A DNA stretch of 64,000 bases, taken from positions 1 through 64,000 of the forward strand of contig JASANE010003965.1 of the NCBI GenBank assembly GCA_030248225.1, written 5' to 3'. The notes under the pieces were generated by a model, which was given only the letters and a program-made list of their open reading frames with translations, was not told the origin of the DNA and searched no databases. Positions within the stretch are counted from its first letter, which is position 1. Each line of letters starts with the position of its first letter. Source of the DNA: Trileptium ribeirensis. Taxonomy: Eukaryota; Nematoda; Enoplea; Enoplida; Thoracostomopsidae. Below, in pieces: positions 1 to 10,300 of the stretch. A program made the translations under genes and the position numbers.

Positions 1-1052
1 TTAGTTTGGGTCGTTCGACTGGACGCCCGTCGGAGGACATCTTGATGCACCCGCGTTGAGTCCGTCACACTTTTGCATGGCCTTTGACAACCCTCCTCTG
101 TCGAGTTCCGTTTTGGGCGCCTCGAGCGATTGCACAGAAGGTATTAAACTGTAGGCACCAAAGTCGAAGTCATTGTGATTCCCCGTGGTCATAGGTAAGG
201 CAAACTAAAATGGACCCTTCTCGTCCATGTTTTACATGATGTGTTGCTCTTGAGTTAGGGTAGTTGAATTTTTCCTGAGTTGACCACGGTAAAATTTCCC
301 CGACTAGTTATAAAGACAGGCTTACTTGTTCATGTTTCTGGTTTACAAACTTATAGATTAGTGGACCGTTCGATGCTCATGCCGCTGCTTGAGCTCGGAC
401 TGACGTTGCAGATAGGGACAGAGGACTAGCCTCTGTCGGGCTTTAGGAAGCCCCAAAATTTCAATTGTCAGTTGAGTTAAGAAATTTGGGGAAGGTAAAA
501 GACTAAACAAATTCTAAGTGAATCCAGCTTGAGCTTAAGGTTTTTGCACTCCGTAAGGAACAACACTTGTACGTTGTTTGAAAGCTGGCGTCTTGTTTTA
601 TCTCTGACATGTGCTATCAGGCGACGTGTTTATTACTAAAAGTTATTCGAAACTGGTATAGCGATTAGTTCCGAACGCCCGAGACCCCGCCAGCCCCGTG
701 ACACTCCCGACCAAGTACTGGTAAAAGACACTGCTACGGAAAGCCTACTGCGAAACTGCCCCGACCAGGCTATTAAGTTACCATATCTCATTGTGACAAG
801 GCACGGTGGTTGTTTCCGCCCTGGGTCCCCTATTGGGCCGGTTGACCTTCGGCCGGCGCTCCCTAGGCCGTAGGTGCCTGTTCAAGGCCATCCTCCCTTT
901 TAAGTCCGCGCCGTCCTCGTTTTGCCCCCCCGGTGTGCACCCGTTCTTCGGCCCCCATTTTTACATTTTATCCCTGGTTGCCCGTTAGGCTATGTACTAT
1001 GTATGCCCTTGCCTCGATTTTTGTCGTTTCCCTCTCTCCTTTTTCATTTTCC

Positions 1053-1133
1053 CTTGCTAAGATTCGATCCTGCACGGAGGATTCAAGTCCGCTGCAGGTC
1101 TGTCAGTATTAACCACTCGACTATCGAGTTCTG
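1053..1133 (-). other. tRNA-Ser-like sequence, antisense, inside the LTR
   Basis: Read on the minus strand it has an A-box-like TAGTCGAGTGGTTAA (from 1109-1123), an anticodon-arm-like GGACTTGAATCC that resembles the tRNA-Ser(UGA) arm minus one A, and a B-box-like GGATCGAATCT (from 1060-1070). The distance between D-arm and anticodon arm is abnormal and no good acceptor stem is visible. It is therefore a tRNA-derived relic or pol III promoter-like module rather than a working tRNA. Copies occur at about 24397-24475 and 52086-52172. Confidence 0.5.
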
Positions 1134-1161
1134 AGGAAATTCATTAAAATTTTAGTGATAA

Positions 1162-1222
1162 CTCAACTGCACAATTTCGATAGTGCAGTTGAGACACTGT
1201 ACAATTTCGATGTGTACAGTGT
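1162..1222 (+). other. Twin stem-loops in the LTR
   Basis: Two adjacent perfect hairpins. The first has an 11-bp stem (1162-1172 with 1183-1193), the second a 10-bp stem (1194-1203 with 1213-1222). Both loops contain AATTTCGAT. The same pair is at 24526-24586. In element 3 (52209-52250) stems and loops differ in sequence but two adjacent perfect hairpins remain. Confidence 0.7.
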
Positions 1223-2783
1223 AATAAGGCAATAGGATAAGCGATAGAGAGGGGACGGCAAGACAAAGAAAAAGCAACAAGGGAGACGAAAGAAAACAAA
1301 GAAACAAAGCAAGAAACAGGAAAGAAAGGCACCAACCGAAACAACCCCAAAGCAAACAACACCAACCCACCCCAGGCGAAACGAGTCCCAGTTGTGGGAC
1401 GGGCACGAAAATACGTTAAAACAGTTAAAAGTGCGGCCTCGGTCGCCTAGGAAATCGCTAGGGATAACAACTGCTTGTGCCTCTCGTCCATGTAGGCGGT
1501 CGGAATAGTAGCCAGGACCGTCTCCGACATAACATAGTTCAAGGGATACTCCGCCACCAAAATCGGCCGCGTCACCACCGGCATACCGGTTATAGACTAT
1601 TAGGACTCAGGATAGTCGAACTCCCGGCTGGACTATTCAAGTTGTTGAGACAACGGCAAATGCAGGATTAACAAAGAACCTGGCCTCAGGATGGAATGAA
1701 AGGAGTGACTTGTTAGAGACGCTAGGCAGCATCTGCAGGACAGGTAATGCACGCGGACAGCATTTTGACATCTGACCGCGATGTAGGCGACTCGTCGGTT
1801 GAACCAAAATTAGTAGCCTGTGCTCGTTGACGATTGTAAATAATCGATTGCTCTGACAATGTAATGATGTGTACCATACTTGATTTCCTTTTTCTTATCC
1901 AGCGATCGAGTTTTATTTTGTACGGTAGACCTATGCATTCCCCGTACCCGGACTCGTGCCCTGTCACCGCCCCTCCCCCGCCTAGTTCTCGAATTACGTG
2001 CACCGCCGCGCGCTATTAAGAGCGAATTTCGAAGCACGCCAGAACGCATAACCCGAGCGACAGCTGACTTAGTTAACGTTCGATGTGGAACGCCTCGGGT
2101 ATAGATTCTGGTCCGGTACTACCGGGAACGACTTCGCTTGCGCCACCCCTTTCTCCTTCGCACTGCTGGACAAGGGGACAGATGTTCGGACGGGCAGATT
2201 AGTACTACCGTAGTTTGTATTTATGTGCGTATCTAACTGAATGCCCTTTGTTAACCGACACTGTACATGACTTTGAATAAACTCTTGAAAATTACGTGGC
2301 GTGTCCCGTGTTATTGGATTCTTAGCGTGATAAGGACGTCCAATTGGACAGGCCGACCCTTCGTGCCACGGCTTGCGGACGCAAATACCCCAAGCCCTGA
2401 CACGAGCGGTCCGCCACCAAGACTGAACTGTTTGTGTAATGGTACTACGGCGAGAATGGTCCACCAAATTACTTAGCAAATTTACTGACTTAATAGTCAC
2501 GCTCACACGAAAGATAAAATTTACTAGGGAAACCTTATCACTAGATATTAACACAATCAGATTAATAAGATGTGAACTAAGTAATCCGACGTTAAACTCT
2601 CGGGGACTGTCGGAACCCTGTGGGGGCCACATGGCTACAACGAAGAAAGTGTTCGACCAGGAATAAACTCCGTGGAACTCAAAATTTACCTAGGAAACCT
2701 AAAATATCACGCGTTTTCACTTTAAATCTCGCTAGACAAAACAACTTCCATTAGACTAGGACAGGGAATATTGGTTTGACATT

Positions 2784-3050
2784 ATGACCTGTGAGCAGGT
2801 TTCGGTGTCAACCTCCCTGGGGGACCTCAGTGATCATACCAGGATACTAGACACGTGCGCAACCAATCGGGCGGGGTCCGAACACACCCCGTGAAGCGCG
2901 CCTGCGGCCTGCTAAGCTCCGTAACTTCTTGGGTCTGACCAAGGAAAGTGGCGAAAATAGAAACTTAGGGTCCGCCCTTGAGGTTATGATAGCCGGGGTC
3001 GTATGGGCATGGTGTTAGGAAGTTGCGCCATGCAGCTGCGTCACCGTTAT
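2784..3050 (+). other. Conserved structured RNA-like region in the element 1 LTR
   Basis: This stretch is highly conserved at 53684-53950 and, more diverged, at 46851-47062. One hairpin has stem CGGGGT/ACCCCG (2872-2877, 2886-2891) around loop CCGAACAC; in element 2 the loop is identical but the stem is CCAGG/CCTGG. A second hairpin, GCATGG/CCATGC (3007-3012, 3028-3033), becomes GCACCAC/GTGGTGC in element 2, followed in both by AGCTG. A long-range AGCAGG/CCTGCT pairing is also kept. Compensating changes with invariant loops point to RNA structure. Its role (translation, packaging or stability) is unknown. Confidence 0.7.
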
Positions 3051-3920
3051 TACATCGTTGGGGGCCACGCCGTGAGGCGTCTATTCTATTTCGGCGATCG
3101 CAACCATGGTAACCGCTTGTGGGACTACTAGGAAACTTCTTCAAATGGCATATATATCGGTTAAGGCTTTAGTTTTGCTTGGACCTCTCGCAATCAGGAT
3201 TGATCACGGAATTTGATTTGTAGCCTAAGTTGTGTATGTACTTGTGTGTTAGAATCTTTGTACGCATCGCTCTATTTTGTGCCCTTGCATATATATATTA
3301 TCGGGATTCTCAAGGGAAGTGCTACACCGCCTGGCAGTCCGCGACCCCATCAGGTGCACGAACCCTCATGTACGCCAAATCGACGGGCACTATTTCAGGT
3401 CTCAATCGTTTGTATTGCGTTTAACTAAATTTAACTAGCTCATTAACTGACATCAATATATATATATTACTTCGTCTGCGATTATTGTCGTGCTAATTGC
3501 TCTGGCTATATATCGACATTGGATTCTATTTGAATTTGACCTGGTCGCCGCGTCGCCTGCCTCACGGACAATTGCGTTTTTGGATCGTGACGGACTTGAC
3601 GGTCATCGAGGACTTTGGCATAGCGGACCATTCATCTAACGATTCTTTTCGGGTGTAATTATTGACTGACTGATATTACCTGCGTCCGCTTTGGTTATAT
3701 TTCAACGCCGTCGCTGCGTCAACGAGTTGGACAGCTGCCTGGACCTTATAATACGGGTGCCGTACGTCGATTTTCGTTTCGGACATTTGACGGGGTATCG
3801 CGAATTCTTGCGCTGTGAACGTTTCGGATCCGGACAATCGGTGATTGCTTCTTGGGACTGACTCTTTTCGAGGCTGTATTCGAAGAACCATTTGTTGGAC
3901 GCTCTCTGGACACTGTAAAT

Positions 3921-4358
3921 ATCATTTCTTTGTTTTCTCTATTTTCTATGGTACCTTTTGTTTAACTTTACTGTGTATATTATTGCTTTTGACTTAGTGG
4001 TATAGTATTCGTAACCGTTTTAGCCGTCTTTTGGTACACTTGCGTCTCGTAGGGACAGTTGTTTTTGTCAACCTGTTGCAGGAAGTAAATTGTGAAACAT
4101 TGTCGACTAGGATTGTTGGGTTTCGTTGATAATAAGTGTGCGTTTTGCTTACTCTAGTTGGGACAAAGTTTTTGCTGACCTGAAGACTTGGTAACACAAC
4201 CGGTACGTACATTTGACTGCTCGCAAAGAGTTTGTTAAAACGCCTAAATAGCAATCGATCCAAGAGACTAGCACCGCCAACTAGCCCTCGAACCATTTGC
4301 GATTTGACGAGTTCTCAATCCTTTGCGTACCTCAAATTCCAGCATCATTATTGTGCCC
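3921..4358 (+). other. Leader between the 5' LTR and the gag start of element 1
   Basis: Non-coding stretch upstream of the ATG at 4359. A primer-binding site should lie near its 5' end, but I could not assign a tRNA. TGGAC motifs near 3894 and 3905 are weak candidates because element 3 keeps a similar TTGGACACTGTAAATA at about 55125. An in-frame ATG-like codon at 4323 is ignored because the element 3 protein aligns only from the methionine at 4359. Confidence 0.45.
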
Positions 4359-7300
4359 ATGGATTCTCACGTCAATCAAGACGGAGACTTGGGAGATGCC
4401 GACTTTTTCGGCTTGACTGACGGACACATGGAGGATGACTTACGTGCCAGGCCGCGACGGGCCGCTGGCACCGGTGAGCGACCGCTCACTCCGCCGCCCC
4501 GACCGCCTGGACAATCGCGGCGAGGAGAATCCTCCGAGTCGCCTGGACTGGACACAACTACTGCTAACGCTATTCTGCACCATCTGACTACCCAACCGGC
4601 TGGTCCTCCTATGATCCCACTGAGAGATATGCCGACTTTTGATGGGAAACCGGGAGGCCAGGACTTTGAGGACTGGGTTCGAATGTACAATCGCCTCGCC
4701 AACGCCAATGGTTGGGACGATCGTCGGAAATTAATTTGCGTGCCAGCCCTCTTGCGTGGACCGGCAAGGGAGGCCTTCGAGGGCCTTCCACCGGGAAAGC
4801 GCCAAAGTTTTCTAGGACTAGTTGCCAACTTACGCTTTTTATTCTCGTCATCCCGCCGTCCTGAGAAATCATTATCAGGATTGTGTACCAGACAACAAGG
4901 AGCTAATGAGCCCGTAGCAATGTATGGTTTGGAGTTGCAGAAGTTGTGTGATCGTGCTTTTCCCGACATGGAAGATGAGCAACGGGACACCATGCTTCGC
5001 ATGTTTTTCCAAAGAGGCTTACGACCTGAGGTGCGTAGGCAGGTTCTCAACCAGATTCATGAGTGTGAGACATTTCGGGATACAGTGGGAGTTGCCAAGC
5101 GATACGAAGATGCTAGCGCTGCCTGCCCCGAACCAGACGCGCCTGCCGCTAGTAAGCCTCGTGCTAAAACGGTAAACTCTTTACTCGAGGAAGGAGGTGA
5201 AGGCCTGATCACACAGCTTCAAAACATGATGGAGGAGCACCGCAAAGCAAATAATAACAACAGCGACACCATAAGTCGGTTGCTGGATGTGATTGATAAA
5301 AGGGTCGAGAACACGCGCCAGCTTAACGCTCTCGCGCCGCCGTTTGTGCCCGGCTCACCCGCTGCGCCACCGTGCTTACCGATGCCGCAGATTACCTGCT
5401 ATCGCTGCGTAGAACTAGGGCATGTCATGCGCGAATGCCCGTATAACGCGCGCTATCCGCCTGCCGCCGTGAATGGTGCGCCGCGCAATGTCGATCCTGC
5501 CCCAGCCTACGCATCTGGAGCTGCGCGCCGAGAGCCAGGGCAGCAGGGAGTAAGAAATGGCGTGGGCGCCTACCCACGTAACGATAACTATAATGTGGGC
5601 CGAGGAGGCCCACCGCTACCGTTTCGGCGAGCCGAAAACGGAAACGGATATCGGAACAATTTCGGGTGGAACAATCCACCCAATGCGGGAATGCGACCTG
5701 GTGGCCCAAACCAAGCAGGACCACAATATGGTCGACCACCGCCGGGATTTGCTAATAACACTCGCGGAAATGATAACTATACCAACCGGCCGGTTCAGGC
5801 CTACGGATATCAACGGGCCCAAAGCGAACGACCCCCACCTAACAGAGGCATGGGGCCCCAGCAGCCGCAGTCTGGCCGATTTTATTCACGGGACGACAGC
5901 AACCGGAACAGCGGTGCTGTACCGCGTCGGCGATACCAATTAAATTGTAGCGCATCACAAGGTAATGGAAACAGAGAACCAAGCCCAGCCACCACTCACC
6001 GATTAGAGGTACTCAGCCGCGAACTGGGTATGATTCAAGGTAAATTAGGGCATAGTGAACCGACTGGACGGGTGAACGCTATCGCGACTACTGACGAACC
6101 ATTGTACGACGATGACGGATACTTGATAAATAGACACGATGACATGGACGACTTTGAGACTATGGAAGGACTTGTTGAGAGACACCTGAACGTGATCACG
6201 TCCACTTCGTGGGCTGATGCCGCGCGTCTCCCACGGAGCCGTGATCTAGTTCAGGGCAGGGACAGCCCAGGACTTATGGAATTGGGCCCGAGGGACATGG
6301 ACGACGAACTGCACGGAGAAGAGACTAATGGCACTGTATATAATAAAGAAACCACAAAATACCAAAAAGAGGGATACTTGGGAGAGGGATTGTCTATGCT
6401 ATGTGTGGACGCACCTAGCGCAGGTGTTGATCCACGTGTATATATGTCCGCGAGCGAAGAAATTGGCGATCAGCGAGGCGAGCGACAGACCGGTCAATCG
6501 AACTATCCAGCCATGCGAGGGCTCGGACTGAACGAACGAACTTTAACCGCAGTGGAAGATAGAAATGGTAGTATGGAAATTTGCGAAGAAATGGAAGATG
6601 GTTGCGTTCAAAATTATAGGTTGAGAGATTATAAGGGAAGTGTTGAATTTATTACCGGTACTCCCCAGGGAATCACCTCAAGGGGGAATTCCGGGACCCC
6701 CAGCTCTTTGGAGATGACTGCAGAGATTGTGGATGAAGATGATGTTGTTGTATTTGAAGAGCCATTGTTATTATTTTCCTCCTCTGTGGCTGGCCATCCG
6801 TGTGTTGAGAGTGTTGATGTTGATGATTCCGGCAAGGAAGCCGATGATGTTGATATGGCTCAGGAAGAATTGGATTTATTCGGGTTGCCGTGTGAGGCAC
6901 CCATGGAGCTTTTAGAGGTCGGCGGACGACCAGGAACGATGGAGGCTGCGGCGTACGATGTTAGGGCCCTCTCGGAGTCGCCCAGTCCTAGTTCCGTTCT
7001 AAATTATAGGTCGTATGATGTAGTATGTGGGCCGGACCGCCGCGCGGGTCGTCCCTTGTGTGATGATGAGAATTGTGTGTCGTATGAGTGTATTGATTTG
7101 CCTAAGTTAGGACGCGCTTATAGCCTTAGCGAATTGTTGGAAGATGATAATGGAAGTGATGTTGATGTAATTGAATGCTACTTCGAGCCGGCGAAGTATG
7201 CTACTGATGGACTTGAGGTGACTTTCCCGACCTCATTGGCAAGGGGTTCCACGGTCATTGGGTCCTTCCTTGATGCTGACCGGGGCCGCCCTTGTCACCC

Positions 7301-10300
7301 GTACCCAAGCAGAGGTAGCGACGGGTTCGCGGCCGTTCGCGCCAATGAAGCGGGTATGATCGTTGGGGCTGAAAGTATTGCCCGGGGTCTGCCCAGGTAC
7401 GGGGATGTTGATGGCAGGGTGGCGAATAAAGACTGTCCATCGCATTGTGAGGCTTCCGTCGCGCCCACCGTCGTTGAAGCGCGCAACGACGTGACTTGCA
7501 ATGAGCTAAGTTTTTTCAATAAATCCTGCGATGAAGTCAGCGTGAAGGATAGCGCTGAGTGTGTTGAAGTTGTCGAATTGAATGAATTGAAGGAGTCGGA
7601 TGGACTCCTAAATGAACGAAACGGATCCGTAGCGAGCGATGCGAACTATGTTAGCGAAGCGGAAGTATATAATTTAAGTCAGGGTACCCTGCAGGAGCGT
7701 GATAACGGTGAAAATGAACCAGGGAACGAGCCTGGATACGGCGTGACTGCTGCGCCAGGTGAGTCTAATGACGAGTATAATGAGTGCAGTGATAGTGAGA
7801 TGGATGAGGAACGTACGCTAGAGGATGAAGAATTTTGGGCCAATTGGGTGGATCCGAATGCCGACTGGTACCGACGCGAACCCAGCCCTGACGCACGAGA
7901 GTGGCATAGTGAAGGGGTGTGGGAAGTGCGTCGCGAAAACAACAACGAACTTCCGCGTGCACCATCAGATGATGGCATTGATTTAAGCTTGCGAGCCAGT
8001 CAACTGTCTATCCATTCCGAGGAAGGAGATGGTGCTGTCGGAGAAAGCGATCTGAGTGAGAGCAGCGATAGTGGCAGTATCGCTACGGGAAGTGCGCAAG
8101 AGATGAGTTCGGATCCACTGGTTGAGAATGTTCGTGGAGACCCTATCGAAGGGACGCCTTGTATGCGCCCGGGTAATTTAGGTAGCTCCACCGACACGTT
8201 AGCCGACATCTCTAGCGATATATTGGGACCCGTCGAAGAGGTGCCAAGTATGCCCTCGGGTAATTCGGGCAACCCAAATGAGACAGGTACGACCACTGAG
8301 GAATCCGTCGAAGGGAGACCATGTATGTCCCCGGGTAATTCGGAAGAATCTGTGAGCGTGATTAGTGAGGACTCGGACGTTTGTATGGGACAAGAGAATC
8401 TACTTAATTTCATACGAGAAGCTAACGAGGGACGCGTACACCGACTTGACGAGCAACTATTGGACATGTCTGGACTTTGTCTTCCCAATAATATGCCGAT
8501 CGAACTTGGACGAGTTAGAGCGATGACGGACGAGGAACGTAACCAAATTCTCGGGACTGACACATTGTTCACTATGTCTACGGACCATACCGAGACCGCA
8601 ACTTACCAATTCCCTCGTATCGGACTGACCGATGATGCGCCTAACGAATCGGCTGAGGGACTCATCCCAATTAACTTTAGGGCGAGTGAGATTAATGCTG
8701 ACTTCGGACAACCGTTGGCATTGCAACCGCAAGCTCTCTTTTATCGGAGAGTAATAACTGTAATGGAACAACTGAACAATTTGAGCCGACTATTTGAGCT
8801 TCGTTTTGAAGTTAGCACTCGCCCTACCTTGCAGCGTGACGCTGCTATGCTGAGCAGCATATTAGGCATGGCTTCTCCAATTGGGCACTGCATGACCGGA
8901 ATGTATCTTGGTCCCGTAACTCTTGCTTCGTTGGAATCTTTCATCGATCTGGTGGGTCAATGCGTGAGTGGCCACCCGCTCCAACAGGTTATTGAGAGAG
9001 AATTCGAGGTGGAGTTGAGTAGGGATCCGGTATGTCGACAGTGCCAGGAGTGCCACACAAGAGATTCGCGGGACATCGGCTTAAGTTGTTACTTTTACGG
9101 TCAACGAGGAAGATGGACTTACGACGGTACGCTGAGTACTGCGTGCGCGTCCATCCTCCCGGATGGATACATTGCACCTCACTGGCCTTTCTATGTCGGA
9201 ATTCAATCAGCCAGAATGCAGAAAACTTTTCGCGAGGCGAACCTCGAGTTGCACGACCTCTTGTGCGAGGCGCCTTATTTGATCGAATTCATTTATCGGA
9301 ACCAAGACACACGCGGCGTTCCGATCAACTCCTTTGTCGACCAAGCAATAAGTAATATGGAATTTGACGATGAAACCCACCGACTTGCTCGATTAGTACT
9401 GCTAAGCGCACGCTTGAGACTTTTGCGGCGCCCCGACATTGCTGCACTGCTTGAGACAGAGGGAAACACGTCTGCCGGACTAAAGATCGGCAGGGACCGC
9501 CTAATTTCGGAACTATGCTTGTTCCCGGACGATGACACCAACTGTTCCATCCCGAATTTGGACGAACAATTAACCACAGCATTAGCCGCTTACCTCGACT
9601 CATCTGAGGAAGAGTCGGAGGATAACTCCGATAGCGACTCCGCCCAGCAAGAAAGCATAATTGAGTCGAGTGACACGGAAACGAGCGACGAGGAAATTAA
9701 AAGCGACATTACGGAACACATCGCAAATAAAGAGACCATGAGGGAACCCAATCGAAATGGGGTACGACCCTCTTCACCGAGCCTCAGTAACGGCCTCGGG
9801 CATCCTTCAGGTATGTGGAGGGTCTGTACAATTCTATTATTACTTTGGCTCTCAGCGCTTAGCTCTACGCGCGCAACGCTTTCGCCATTCAGCGACTCAA
9901 TCTCGCGCTTAGGTGCTTTTGTCAATCGACAAGTAGGAGTGGTCATCGAGCCACAGGGCTTGGTGGTCACCTCTGACCAGACCACGCATTTGCCAGTGGT
10001 ATTGCAGTTATCACTTCGCGACTGGGAACGTAAGTCCGATCCTTATGTGAGCAAGTTCTGTCCGCCTTATGAGGCGAACGGATCATGCCGCGCTGATTGC
10101 TGCAGGAAGGTCAACTGCACCGAATATCCACAGCTGCATGAGACCTTGAGCGCTTTGGAACGCGAGTTAGACGACGCCTATCATGGCGTACTGGACACCA
10201 ACTATTATTCGCTGCTTGTGCATTCTTTTTGCGTCGCGAACGAGCAATTGTGTGATCTCACACATAAAAGGGAGAAACGCTTTGCCAGCTTAATCGCCGC

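Larger units (their letters stand above)
1..3920 (+). repeat. 5' LTR of element 1 (partial; end approximate)
   Basis: Bases 1-1732 are directly repeated at 23259-25094, downstream of the coding region. Bases 2590-3080 are repeated, more diverged, at 53480-53975 in element 3. The end was not located; a shared GGACACTGTAAATA stretch near 3906 and 55127 marks roughly where LTR passes into leader. The block holds an antisense tRNA-like stretch (1053-1133), twin stem-loops (1162-1222) and a conserved structured region (2784-3050). Bases 806-955 have no counterpart in the 3' copy, where 24058-24320 is different sequence. I see no coding region here. Confidence 0.7.

Noticed and set aside
2784..3050. 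Possible 5S rRNA or SRP RNA relic
   Set aside because: Only short resemblances (an AGCTTAGCAGG-like stretch on the minus strand, a GAGCAGGT stretch) without the order of either RNA.
4376..5050. Minus-strand frame over gag, element 1
   Set aside because: It is the shadow of the Gag frame, which shows the family pattern and is matched in element 3.
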